From contig JAEUIN010000273.1 of NCBI GenBank assembly GCA_016793115.1, forward strand, positions 62,001 through 126,000: a stretch of 64,000 bases of DNA, written 5' to 3'. The notes beneath the pieces were generated by a model. That model was given only the letters and a program-made list of their open reading frames with translations. It was not told the origin of the DNA and made no database searches. Shown piece by piece: positions 17,032 through 25,647 of the stretch. The DNA is from Planctomycetaceae bacterium. GTDB lineage: Bacteria > Planctomycetota > Planctomycetia > Pirellulales > PNKZ01. A program made the position numbers and the translations under genes. Numbering within the stretch: the first letter of the stretch is position 1; every line of letters starts with the position of its first letter.

Positions 17032-19788
17032 ATGCGTCGTCTCACTCCCCGCCTTCTTCTCGCCTTGACCGCAGTCGGCTTGCCGGCTTTCGGCCAGGCC
17101 CGCGCCGAATCGAACGTGGTCGTTCCGTCGTCGCTCATTCCACCGGCCGACGTGCGGTTTACGTCACCGGACGTGAAAGAGGTTCCGAGTTTACAGCGGC
17201 ACGTGTTGCCGCTAATGGGTCGCCTCGGCTGCAATGGACGTGCTTGCCACGGTTCGTTCCAAGGCCAAGGCGGCTTCCGTCTGTCGTTGTTCGGCTACGA
17301 TTTCAAGACCGACCACGAAGCGATGTGCAAGGGCGAAGCTCCCCGCGTCGATCTGAAAAAACCGGCCGAAAGCTTAATCCTGTCAAAGCCGTCGAGCGAC
17401 GTGGAAGACGAGCACGGCGGTGGCAAGCGAATGGACAAGAACAGCTGGCAATATCGACTGATTAGCCGCTGGGTCGAAGCCGGTGCGCCGCCGGTCGATG
17501 AAACTAAAGACCCGACGTTCGTCCGCATGGTCGTCACGCCGACGGAGATCGTTTACACGAAACCCGGCGAGACAACGCAATTGAACGTCGTCGCCTACTG
17601 GTCGGACGGCACCGTGGAAGACGTAACGCCGCTTTGCCGCTTTACGACCAACGACGACGCCGTGGCCAAGGTCGATTTGAACGGCACGATCACTTGCGTC
17701 GGTAAAGGCGACACGCATGTCGTCGCCTTTTACGACAACGGCGTCGTACCCGTGGCCACGATGTTGCCCGTCAGCGATCAAACCGGCAAGAACTTTCCCG
17801 AAGTGGCGGCGACGACGAAGGTCGATGCGCTCGTCGTCGAAAAACTCAAGAAGGTAGGGATCGTGCCGTCAGACGTTTGCACCGACGAGGAATTCCTCCG
17901 CCGCGCGAGCCTCGACGTTACCGGGCAGTTGCCTTCGGCCGACGAGATTAAGGCGTTTCTCGCATCGAAAGATCCTCAGAAGCGCGCTAAGAAAGTCGAC
18001 GAACTCCTCGGTCGGCCGGGATACGCCGCGTGGTGGGCCACGAAACTGAGCGACATTCTCGGCAACAGCGAAAACCAGCTTCGCAACAACGCCCATCCCA
18101 AGGCAAACGAACAGTGGTATCGCTGGATAAATCGCCGCTTGGCGGAGAACATGCCTTACGACGACATCGTCGAAGGCATCGTACTGGCGACAGGCCGCAG
18201 TTCGGAAGGGCAAACCTTTCTGGAGTACTGCACCGAAATGACGTCGTACTGTCGCGATGACAATCCGGCCGACTTCACGGAACGCCAAACCATGCCGTAT
18301 TACTGGATGCGGCGCAACATGAAGACTCCCAACGAAAAGGCACTGTCGTTCAGCTATGCGTTCCTCGGCGTTCGACTGCAATGCGCCGAATGCCATAAGC
18401 ATCCCTTCGATCAGTGGAGCCAGTACGACTTTCAACACTTCACGGCATTCTTTAATCGCGTGTCGAGCGGCAACCTAGGCAAAGAGGAGTCGAAGGAGTT
18501 GATCGCAAAACTCGGCATCGAGATCGATCCCAAAAAGGTCGGCGGTGCGAAGATTCGGCGCGACATCGAGAATGCCGCCACCGACGGTAAAGTGGCCCCT
18601 TTCGATGAAGTCTTCATCCAACCGGCGAAGGTGTCGGCGACCAAAAAGAGCAAAGGCAAGGTGGTCGCCGCCGGCCGCGTATTGACGCCGAAAGTGCTCG
18701 GCGGCGATGAGATCGTCGATCAAAACTACGACGACCCACGGGAGCCGTTGATGAATTGGCTCCGACAGAAGGACAATCCGTACTTCGCCCGCGCGTTCGT
18801 CAATCGCGTATGGTCGCACTACTTCAACGTCGGCATCGTCGAGCCGGCCGACGACATGAACTTGGCCAACGCTCCGAGCAACAAAGAACTTTTGGACTAC
18901 TTGTCCCAGCAATTCGTCGAACACAATTACGACATCAAGTGGTTGATGCGCGAAATCGTCAATAGCGACGCTTATCAGCGTTCTTGGCATACGAACTCGA
19001 CCAACGAGTTCGACCTGCGGAACTTCAGCCACGCCGTGCCTCGACGAATGCAAGCCGAAGTGGTTTACGACGCCGTCATTGCCGCGACGGCCGGGCAAGC
19101 CGAGCTTGAATTGCGTCGAGCCGAACCGGTCGAGAACTGCTCGATCGGCGTCGGCAAGGGGTACACGAACCGCAATAATTACAACCAGTACGCCTTGACC
19201 GTGTTCGGCAAACCGAAGCGCGAAACTCCGTGCGATTGTGAGCGCTCGAACGAGCCGTCGTTGTTGCAGACGGTTTACCTGCGCAACGATCAGGAAATGT
19301 TTTCGCTAATCGAACGTAAGGGTGGTTGGCTGAAGCAAATCGCGGCAGGACTGCCGGGCGTACGGCTCGATGAATCGGACGACGACGGCAAAATGCTTCA
19401 ACTTGCTAAATCGCAACTTGAAAAACTCGACGCGCGTTACGTCGAAACTCAGAAAAAGTTGAAGGACTCGAAATCGGGCAAAAAACTGAGCGAGAAGGAG
19501 CGATCCCGTGTTCAGCAAGAACTTGCTCGCATCAAAGAAAAGAAGGCTGATCTGTTGAAGAAGATCGCCGACCAAGAAACGACCTTCGCCGCCCGCCCCC
19601 AAGCCGGTTCGATGACCTTGAGCGAAGCCGTTGCGGACGCCTATTTGCGCACGTTTAGCCGGTATCCCTCCGCCGAAGAACTTAAAACGGGCGAGCAATA
19701 CGTCGCCGAGTCGGAAGACAAGGTCGCCGGCTTGCGCGACTTGATGTGGGCCTTGATCAACTCGAAGGAATTTGTGGTCAATCACTAA
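17032..19788 (+). CDS. DUF1549 and DUF1553 domain-containing exported protein
   Basis: A 918-residue planctomycete-type protein. Order: signal peptide (about 1-25); an N-terminal cytochrome-like region with GCNGRACHG at about 64-72, a CX4CH spacing rather than the usual CX2CH; a bacterial Ig-like (BIG2) region around residues 165-240; the DUF1549 (PSCyt2) domain from about 265, with QCAECHKHPFDQW at about 449; a Lys-rich segment; then DUF1553 (PSD1) to the end, interrupted by a coiled-coil insert (about 785-850). Such proteins are exported and always paired with a DUF1501 protein, here 75 bp downstream. They are thought to act in degradation of complex organics, but no reaction is established. 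The CAECH site may bind heme. Confidence 0.93.
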   Translation: MRRLTPRLLLALTAVGLPAFGQARAESNVVVPSSLIPPADVRFTSPDVKEVPSLQRHVLPLMGRLGCNGRACHGSFQGQGGFRLSLFGYDFKTDHEAMCKGEAPRVDLKKPAESLILSKPSSDVEDEHGGGKRMDKNSWQYRLISRWVEAGAPPVDETKDPTFVRMVVTPTEIVYTKPGETTQLNVVAYWSDGTVEDVTPLCRFTTNDDAVAKVDLNGTITCVGKGDTHVVAFYDNGVVPVATMLPVSDQTGKNFPEVAATTKVDALVVEKLKKVGIVPSDVCTDEEFLRRASLDVTGQLPSADEIKAFLASKDPQKRAKKVDELLGRPGYAAWWATKLSDILGNSENQLRNNAHPKANEQWYRWINRRLAENMPYDDIVEGIVLATGRSSEGQTFLEYCTEMTSYCRDDNPADFTERQTMPYYWMRRNMKTPNEKALSFSYAFLGVRLQCAECHKHPFDQWSQYDFQHFTAFFNRVSSGNLGKEESKELIAKLGIEIDPKKVGGAKIRRDIENAATDGKVAPFDEVFIQPAKVSATKKSKGKVVAAGRVLTPKVLGGDEIVDQNYDDPREPLMNWLRQKDNPYFARAFVNRVWSHYFNVGIVEPADDMNLANAPSNKELLDYLSQQFVEHNYDIKWLMREIVNSDAYQRSWHTNSTNEFDLRNFSHAVPRRMQAEVVYDAVIAATAGQAELELRRAEPVENCSIGVGKGYTNRNNYNQYALTVFGKPKRETPCDCERSNEPSLLQTVYLRNDQEMFSLIERKGGWLKQIAAGLPGVRLDESDDDGKMLQLAKSQLEKLDARYVETQKKLKDSKSGKKLSEKERSRVQQELARIKEKKADLLKKIADQETTFAARPQAGSMTLSEAVADAYLRTFSRYPSAEELKTGEQYVAESEDKVAGLRDLMWALINSKEFVVNH

Positions 19789-19863
19789 GCCTGTCATTTG
19801 CCGACGACTTTTCGTTCAAAACAACAACGCCCCCGATTCCCGCTATTCGCAAGGAATTCCGAT

Positions 19864-21156
19864 ATGTCGACCAATCGTTTTTGCGACGGATTCAAGCGCC
19901 GCGATTTTTTGAAGGTCGGCGCAATCGGCGCCGGGCTAAGTCTGACCGACTATCTCCGGCTGGCCAAAGCCGGGGAAGTGAAGCCGAACGCAAAGGCCAA
20001 GAGCGTCATTTACATTCGCCTGGGCGGCGGTCCGACGCACATGGACACGTTCGACATGAAACCCGACGCTCCGGAGGAATACCGCGGCAACTTGAAGCCG
20101 ATTAAGTCCAACGTGCCGGGTATGGAGTTCTGTGAAAAGTTCCCGCTCTTGGCAAAGTGCGCGGATAAGTTCACGATTCTACGCGGCGTCAGCCATACTC
20201 TGGCGGCGCATGAACTCGGCACGAAATACTTGCTCACCGGCAATCGGCCGTTGCCGTCGATCGAGTTCCCGTCGCTGGGCTCGATTGTGAGTAAAGAGCT
20301 TGGATCGCCGCCGGATATGCCGCCCTTCGTCGCCATTCCCAACACCCCGCAAGGGGGCGGCTTTCTCGGTTTGCAATACGGTCCGTTCGCCACAAACGCG
20401 CAACCGAAGCTCGGCCAGCAATTCAAAGTGCGCGGTATCGGCCTGCAAAGCGGAATGACGCTCACGGAGGTAGACCGCCGCGAAAAGCTCTTGGCTAAAG
20501 TTGACAATACGTTCCGCGACATCGAGTCGAAAAGCGACGTGCTGAGCGGCCTTGATGAGTTCTCGGAACAGGCGTATGCGATGATCAGTTCGCGCCGCGC
20601 TCGCGACGCCTTCGACATCGCCAAGGAAAATCCGACGGTCGCCAAGCGCTTCGGCGACGGCGAGATTAACCAAAGCGCGCTGTTGGCCGTGCGACTGATC
20701 GAAGCCGGCGCTCGGTTTGTTACGTTGACGACCGGCAGCTGGGATATGCACAACGACATCTGGACGCGGCTCGACAAGAGCCTGCCCATGGTCGACCAAA
20801 GCCTTTCCGCGTTACTCACGACGCTCGAAGAGCGCGGCTTGCTCGAGAGCACGGCCGTCATTATGACCGGCGAGTTCGGCCGTACGCCGAAGCTCAATCA
20901 ACGCGGCGGCCGCGATCACTGGCCACGGGCCATGTTTGTCGTCATGGCAGGCGGCGGCATGAAGACCGGACAAGTGATCGGCGCGAGCGACGACAAAGGC
21001 CAAGGGCCGGCCAACGACGCGATCGCTCCGGACGACGTGGCGACCTCGCTGTTCCATGCCTTAGGCATTGATTCGCACAAGGAATATCACACGAATACCG
21101 GTCGACCGATCATGATTTCGCGCGACGGCAAGCTGATTCCGCAATTATTCGCATAG
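19864..21156 (+). CDS. DUF1501 domain-containing protein, Tat-exported
   Basis: A 430-residue protein beginning with a twin-arginine signal, KRRDFLKVGAIGAGLSL, so it is exported folded. The body matches DUF1501, a sulfatase/alkaline-phosphatase-like family. Visible features include YIRLGGGPTHMDTFD near residue 55, the ITTGSWDMHND-type segment near 295 and MTGEFGRTPKLNQRGGRDHW near 340, where His and Asp residues would form a metal site. The ATG at 19864 is chosen because it places the Tat motif at the N-terminus; a longer frame from 19798 would bury it. It is the partner of the DUF1549/DUF1553 gene. The operon ends at a strong terminator 55 bp later. The substrate is unknown. Confidence 0.93.
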   Translation: MSTNRFCDGFKRRDFLKVGAIGAGLSLTDYLRLAKAGEVKPNAKAKSVIYIRLGGGPTHMDTFDMKPDAPEEYRGNLKPIKSNVPGMEFCEKFPLLAKCADKFTILRGVSHTLAAHELGTKYLLTGNRPLPSIEFPSLGSIVSKELGSPPDMPPFVAIPNTPQGGGFLGLQYGPFATNAQPKLGQQFKVRGIGLQSGMTLTEVDRREKLLAKVDNTFRDIESKSDVLSGLDEFSEQAYAMISSRRARDAFDIAKENPTVAKRFGDGEINQSALLAVRLIEAGARFVTLTTGSWDMHNDIWTRLDKSLPMVDQSLSALLTTLEERGLLESTAVIMTGEFGRTPKLNQRGGRDHWPRAMFVVMAGGGMKTGQVIGASDDKGQGPANDAIAPDDVATSLFHALGIDSHKEYHTNTGRPIMISRDGKLIPQLFA

Positions 21157-21210
21157 TTTGAACGCGGCCGCGAGCGTGAGCGACCGGCGTCGAAAACCGT
21201 GGCAAACTTT

Positions 21211-21258
21211 AACCGGCCGGGGGGCGAGCACAAGCCAATCCCCGGCCGGTTGTTTTTT
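21211..21258 (+). terminator. Strong intrinsic terminator after DUF1501 gene
   Basis: A perfect 12-bp stem, AACCGGCCGGGG (21211-21222) with CCCCGGCCGGTT (21240-21251), is followed by G and six T. It closes the DUF1549-DUF1501 operon and isolates ilvB. Confidence 0.9.
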
Positions 21259-21333
21259 GCGAATTGCGGGTGAACCGGGGCTGCGGTTCTGCTGTCTCCA
21301 AGTCCGATCGGCGTTCACTAGACGGCGCGCCAC

Positions 21334-21339
21334 TATAAT
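21334..21339 (+). promoter_or_regulatory. TATAAT box upstream of ilvB
   Basis: A consensus TATAAT lies about 210 bp before the ilvB start and after the preceding terminator. No good -35 element is found 16-18 bp upstream, so this is a weak call. Confidence 0.3.
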
Positions 21340-21415
21340 CGTTAAATCCTTCGCCGATTCACTTTACGTCGCGCCGCAAACCGATGAAGTGCGGTCAGCC
21401 GCGGCAAGGTGCCGA

Positions 21416-21444
21416 TTGTCAATTCGTCGTCATGTGCTTATGGT
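21416..21444 (+). promoter_or_regulatory. Candidate sigma-70-type promoter for ilvB
   Basis: TTGTCA (21416-21421) and TATGGT (21439-21444) are spaced by exactly 17 bp, about 105 bp before the ilvB start. The remaining leader is T-rich and shows no convincing attenuator or riboswitch; the 390-bp gap holds no gene. Confidence 0.4.
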
Positions 21445-21548
21445 AAATTGTTTGCCCGCTTGAGGTTTCCCTTCGGCAGGCCTGTCTATTTTTTTCTGCT
21501 CGTCGTTTTCCGTACTCCGTTCACCAATTGATCTCGCGAGAATCCGCC

Positions 21549-23330
21549 GTGGCTACGATTGCCAAGCCTGCCGCTAAACCCGCCGCTTCCAAAGAACTCG
21601 TCTGCGGCGCCGATATCGTCATTCAATCGCTGATCAATCATGGCGTCGAAGTTATGTTCGCCTATCCCGGCGGAGCGAGCATGCCGCTGCACCAATCATT
21701 GGTGAAGTTCAAAGACAAAATCCGCACCATTCTCCCGCGCCACGAGCAGGGGGGCGGCTTCGCGGCTCAGGGCTACACCCGCAGCACGGGCAAGGTGAGC
21801 GTCTGCATGGCCACGAGCGGCCCGGGGGCGACAAACCTCGTCACCGTAATCGCCGATGCTAAGCTCGACAGCATTCCGTTGATCGCGATCACCGGCCAGG
21901 TGAAAACGCCGGTCATCGGCAGCGACGCCTTCCAGGAAACGCCGATCGTCGAAGTTTGCCGCGGCATCACGAAGCACCATTATCTCGTGACCGACGTCGC
22001 CGATTTGGCCCGTGTGATGAAAGAGGCGTTTCACATCGCAACGACCGGTCGCCCCGGACCGGTGCTCATCGACCTGCCGAAGGACGTCCAGCAGTTCGAA
22101 ACCGTGCCCGACTATGACTGCGCGATGAACCTTCCCGGCTATCACGTCGAAGACCGTAAGGCTTCGGCAGAACAGATCAAGGCCGTAGCCGCCGCGATCA
22201 AACGCTCGAAGAAGCCGGTAATCTACGCCGGCGGCGGCATCATCGCGAGCGAAGGCGCCGACGAGCTCCGCAAATTCATCAAGAAAACCGGCATTCCGAC
22301 GACCATGACTCTCATGGGTCTGGGCGCGTTTCCGAACGAAGATTCGCTTTCGCTCGACATGCTGGGCATGCACGGCAGCGTGTACGCCAACTACGCCGTT
22401 GAAGATTGCGACTTGCTGCTCGCCCTCGGCGTCCGGTTCGACGACCGCGTCACCGGCAAATTGGCCGAGTTCTGCAAGAACGCCGTAATCGTGCACATAG
22501 ACATCGATCCGTCGGAGTTGCACAAGAACAAGCCCGCCCATATCGGTATCGTGAGCGACGTCAAGTACGCTCTGCAAGAGCTCAACAAGATCGTCGAAGC
22601 CCCGGCCGACATCGGTCCCTGGGTCAAGCAGTGCCAAGAGTGGAAGGCAAGCTATCCATATAAGTACGACAAGTCGTTCCCGGGCATCACGGCTCAATAC
22701 GCGATCAGCGAATTAAATCGGTTGACGAAAGATAAAGATCCGATTATCGCCGTCGGCGTCGGCCAGCATCAGATGTGGTCGGCTCAATGGATGCAGTTTC
22801 GCAAGCCGCGCACATGGCTTTCGAGCTCCGGCCTCGGCACGATGGGCTTCGGCCTACCGGCCGCGATGGGAGCCAAAGTCGCACATCCGGGTCGCCTAGT
22901 CATCGACATCGACGGCGACGGCAGCTTCCAAATGAACATTCAGGAGCTCGGCACCTGCATCTGTGAGAAGATTCCGGTGAAGGTGCTCTTGCTGAACAAT
23001 CAGCACCTCGGCATGGTCGTGCAGTGGGAAGACCGCTTCCACGACGCCACGCGGGCACACACCTACCTCGGCCCGGTCGACCATCCTGAAGCGAGCGGCC
23101 AGGGGGACGGCCTCGGCAATCCGGAGCGGTATCCGAACTTCGTGCAAATCGCCAAGGGCTACGGCTGGGGCGCTCGGTTTGTGAATGACAAGAGCCAGCT
23201 AACGGCAGCCTTGCAGGAAATGATCGACTACGACGGCCCGTTCCTGCTCGATGTCCAAACGCCCTACCAAGAGCATGTGCTGCCGATGATCCCGAGCGGC
23301 ATGACCGTGCGGGACATCATCAACGACTAG
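21549..23330 (+). CDS. ilvB: Acetolactate synthase, large subunit
   Basis: A 593-residue thiamine-diphosphate enzyme making acetolactate or acetohydroxybutyrate, the first shared step of valine, leucine and isoleucine synthesis. Motifs: FAYPGGASMPLHQ near residue 40, LPRHEQGGGFAAQGY carrying the cofactor-activating Glu near 65, the central FAD-associated domain, and the ThDP/Mg signature DGDGSFQMN near 462. The GTG at 21549 gives the natural-looking start MATIAKPAAKPA; an in-frame TTG at 21528 would add seven residues and cannot be excluded. The regulatory small subunit (ilvN) and ilvC do not follow; a terminator closes the gene. Catabolic AlsS is less likely given length and FAD-domain features. 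Confidence 0.93.
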   Translation: MATIAKPAAKPAASKELVCGADIVIQSLINHGVEVMFAYPGGASMPLHQSLVKFKDKIRTILPRHEQGGGFAAQGYTRSTGKVSVCMATSGPGATNLVTVIADAKLDSIPLIAITGQVKTPVIGSDAFQETPIVEVCRGITKHHYLVTDVADLARVMKEAFHIATTGRPGPVLIDLPKDVQQFETVPDYDCAMNLPGYHVEDRKASAEQIKAVAAAIKRSKKPVIYAGGGIIASEGADELRKFIKKTGIPTTMTLMGLGAFPNEDSLSLDMLGMHGSVYANYAVEDCDLLLALGVRFDDRVTGKLAEFCKNAVIVHIDIDPSELHKNKPAHIGIVSDVKYALQELNKIVEAPADIGPWVKQCQEWKASYPYKYDKSFPGITAQYAISELNRLTKDKDPIIAVGVGQHQMWSAQWMQFRKPRTWLSSSGLGTMGFGLPAAMGAKVAHPGRLVIDIDGDGSFQMNIQELGTCICEKIPVKVLLLNNQHLGMVVQWEDRFHDATRAHTYLGPVDHPEASGQGDGLGNPERYPNFVQIAKGYGWGARFVNDKSQLTAALQEMIDYDGPFLLDVQTPYQEHVLPMIPSGMTVRDIIND

Positions 23331-23361
23331 CCCCGCCTGCAGATAATCGAAGCTCGTCCAG

Positions 23362-23394
23362 GCCCCCGGCGTACCAAGCGCCGGGGGCTTTTTT
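23362..23394 (+). terminator. Intrinsic terminator after ilvB
   Basis: A perfect 10-bp stem, GCCCCCGGCG (23362-23371) with CGCCGGGGGC (23379-23388), has a 7-nt loop and is followed directly by six T. Confidence 0.9.
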
Positions 23395-23454
23395 GTTGCC
23401 GGCCGGGCCGCTTGGCGAGAGTCCGAACCGCTCGGTCGGAGCCTCTACGCGGTG

Positions 23455-23474
23455 GTTTAAACTTGTTCAAACAA
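23455..23474. promoter_or_regulatory. Candidate MarR operator
   Basis: Two 8-bp units 10 bp apart, GTTTAAAC (23455-23462) and GTTCAAAC (23465-23472), overlap a near-palindrome TTGTTCAAACAA (23463-23474). They lie just upstream of the -35 box of the marR-type gene, where an autoregulatory dimer would bind. Confidence 0.5.
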
Positions 23475-23482
23475 CTATTGTC

Positions 23483-23511
23483 TTGACGACGCTTGTTTCG
23501 ACCGATATAAG
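23483..23511 (+). promoter_or_regulatory. Strong sigma-70-type promoter of the MarR gene, leaderless geometry
   Basis: TTGACG (23483-23488) and TATAAG (23506-23511) are separated by the ideal 17 bp. The ATG of the next gene is at 23518, only 6 bp after the -10 box, so transcription would begin at or beside the start codon, giving a leaderless mRNA. Confidence 0.65.
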
Positions 23512-23517
23512 GCTTAT

Positions 23518-24027
23518 ATGAGCCAAATCGCAGGGAAATCGCAGACCGTTCGCCGGGCCGCCAAGTTCGATTCGCTCGAACAAGAGGCCTATCTACAACT
23601 CTGGCGGTCCTACGATCGACTGCGGGCTTTCGAAGACGAACTGTTCGCACGCCACGACCTTTCGGCCCAACAATACAACGCGCTGCGGCTGCTCCAAGCG
23701 GTTTACCCGGCGACGCTGCCGGTCTCGGCCGTCGGCGCGAAGCTAATCTCCCGCGCTCCCGACATGACCCGGCTGCTCGACAAACTCGATGAGCGGGCCC
23801 TTGTTCGCCGCGAGCGCAAAGCGGCGAATCGCCGCGTCGTCGAGGTCGGCGTCACCGACGCCGGCCTCACGCTGCTCGACGCGCTCGCCGCCGAAGTACG
23901 CGCTTGCCACGAACGACAGCTCGGCCACCTCGGCGACGACAAACTTCGCGAATTGATCGCCATGCTCAAGGAGGCTCGCCGCCCGCATGAAGAGGCCGCC
24001 GGACCGTGGGCCCGAGGCGATAGTTAG
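23518..24027 (+). CDS. MarR-family transcriptional regulator
   Basis: A 169-residue winged-helix regulator. The DNA-binding core runs from about residue 40 to 115: LSAQQYNALRLLQA, then the recognition-helix region AKLISRAPDMTRLLDKLDER and the wing with RRERKAANRRVVEVGVTDAG. Flanking helices at both ends would form the dimer. It is preceded by a promoter and an inverted-repeat operator suited to autoregulation, and followed after 107 bp by a flavin-dependent halogenase-like gene on the same strand that it probably controls. MarR proteins usually respond to phenolic or other small aromatic ligands, which fits a neighbouring flavoenzyme; the effector here is unknown. Confidence 0.88.
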   Translation: MSQIAGKSQTVRRAAKFDSLEQEAYLQLWRSYDRLRAFEDELFARHDLSAQQYNALRLLQAVYPATLPVSAVGAKLISRAPDMTRLLDKLDERALVRRERKAANRRVVEVGVTDAGLTLLDALAAEVRACHERQLGHLGDDKLRELIAMLKEARRPHEEAAGPWARGDS

Positions 24028-24134
24028 CCGCCGCCTGCGGGCGACGCGACGACAAACCGGACTCTCGCCGCTCAACGCGATCGAATCAATCGTTTCCGTT
24101 CCCATTCCTCAACTAGCCATCTGCCGCTCTCGCC

Positions 24135-25388
24135 ATGATTCAATCCGCCAACCCGCATGTCATCGTCATCGGCGGCGGCCCGTCGGGGTCGACCGTTTCC
24201 ACGCTCATCGCGCAAAAAGGCTACCGCGTCACGCTGTTCGAGCGCGAGAAGTTCCCTCGCTATCACATCGGCGAGTCGTTGATCCCGGAAACGTTTTGGG
24301 TCTTCGAGCGGCTCAACATGCTGCCGAAGATGCGGGCGAGCGATTTCATTCACAAGCACAGCGTGCAATTCGTCACCTCGAAGGGGAAGCTCTCCGAGCC
24401 GTTTTACTTTCACGATAACAAGCCTCACGAATGCTCGCAGACTTGGCAGGTCGAGCGTCAGCAATTCGACGTCATGATGCTCGACAACGCCCGCGAACAC
24501 GGCGTCGAAGTGCATGAGGAAACTCGCGTGGTCGACATCCTGTTCGACTGCAAGCGGGCGGTCGGCGTGAAGATTATGGACAAAAACGGCACGGAGCGGG
24601 TCGTGCATGCCGACGTCGTCGTCGACGCCGCCGGCCAAAGCTGCCTCATCCAGGATCGGTTCGGTCTCCGGGAATGGGATCCGGTCTTGAAGAAAGCGGC
24701 GCTCTGGACGTATTGGGAAGACGCCTATCGCGACACGGGGCGCGACGAAGGGGCCACGATCGTCATGCAGACCGAAGGGAAGCAGGGCTGGTTCTGGTAT
24801 ATTCCGCTCCGCGGCAAGATGAGCGTCGGAGTCGTCGCGCCGTACGACTATCTGTTCGTCAATCGCGCGACGAAGGATCTCGAAAAAATCTACTTCGAAG
24901 AAGTCGCCAAGTGTCCGGGGCTCGTGCCGCGCATCGAAAACGCGAAGCGTATCGCTCCGTACCGCGCAGCGAAGGAGTACTCCTATCGCTCGAAGGAAGT
25001 TGCCGGCGACGGCTGGGTGCTCGTCGGCGACGCTTTCGGCTTCCTCGATCCGCTCTATTCGTCGGGCGTCTTGCTCGCGCTCACATCCGGAGCCCGCGCC
25101 GCCGATGCGATTTGCGAAGGCTTGGAGAAAGGCGACACTTCGGCCGCACAGCTCGGCAAATGGGGTCCAGAGTTCATCCAAGGGATGGACCGCATGCGCC
25201 GGCTGGTGTGCGAATACTACGACGGCTTCAGCTTCGGCCGCTTTGTGAAACGCAATCCGCACCTCAAGGGACATCTCACCGACCTCTTGATCGGCGACTT
25301 GTTCACCGACAAGGTCGACGACGTCGTCGCCCCGATGGACGAACTGCGCGCCGAGATGAGCGCGGGAAAAGTGCCGACGGGAGAGTAG
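24135..25388 (+). CDS. FAD-dependent halogenase-like oxidoreductase
   Basis: A 417-residue flavoprotein of the tryptophan-halogenase/geranylgeranyl-reductase superfamily. The FAD-binding GGGPSGS is at residues 13-19, FPRYHIGESLIP at 40-51, and the second FAD motif GWVLVGDAFGFLDPLYSSGV near 295-315. The halogenase signature WxWxIP is present as W219-F-W221-Y-I-P224. Lys74 in FIHKHSVQF lies where halogenases carry the active-site Lys that handles HOCl. It follows the MarR gene and probably shares its control. Flavin reductase and substrate-carrier genes are not nearby. It could halogenate a phenolic compound, or be a non-halogenating relative; about 20 residues shorter than well-known halogenases of this branch. 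Confidence 0.75.
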   Translation: MIQSANPHVIVIGGGPSGSTVSTLIAQKGYRVTLFEREKFPRYHIGESLIPETFWVFERLNMLPKMRASDFIHKHSVQFVTSKGKLSEPFYFHDNKPHECSQTWQVERQQFDVMMLDNAREHGVEVHEETRVVDILFDCKRAVGVKIMDKNGTERVVHADVVVDAAGQSCLIQDRFGLREWDPVLKKAALWTYWEDAYRDTGRDEGATIVMQTEGKQGWFWYIPLRGKMSVGVVAPYDYLFVNRATKDLEKIYFEEVAKCPGLVPRIENAKRIAPYRAAKEYSYRSKEVAGDGWVLVGDAFGFLDPLYSSGVLLALTSGARAADAICEGLEKGDTSAAQLGKWGPEFIQGMDRMRRLVCEYYDGFSFGRFVKRNPHLKGHLTDLLIGDLFTDKVDDVVAPMDELRAEMSAGKVPTGE

Positions 25389-25424
25389 TTCGGCACACTT
25401 AGGGATGTAGTCAGCGGCGCGTAA

Positions 25425-25447
25425 GCCCTCTCCCGGCGGGAGAGGGC
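25425..25447. repeat. Perfect palindrome after halogenase-like gene
   Basis: GCCCTCTCCCG (25425-25435) and CGGGAGAGGGC (25437-25447) are perfect complements around one base. It follows the gene by 36 bp without a T-run. This C/T-rich palindrome looks like a small dispersed element and could also act as a 3' hairpin. Confidence 0.55.
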
Positions 25448-25647
25448 GGCCGACGGGCCGCGCCGGCGAGTGGGGCCGCGCCGCGTCAAGATTGCCGGCG
25501 GATGTTAACTAACGGCGCGTCGCGAGTTGCTCGAACTTCTTCGCCGCGACTCTTCGCGCGACCTAGGACCGGCTTCTCCCGGGCGGAGAAGAAAATCGGA
25601 CTCGGCTTTCGGACGGAGAGGAGGTCACTTGCTTCGATAGTCGATCT

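Noticed and set aside
21445..21548. Leader-peptide attenuator for ilvB
   Set aside because: A short frame encoding MVNCLPA has only one Val and one Leu, and the following sequence forms no convincing terminator/antiterminator pair.
25425..25447. Palindrome as an intrinsic terminator
   Set aside because: No T-run on either strand, so only a repeat or 3' hairpin is reported.
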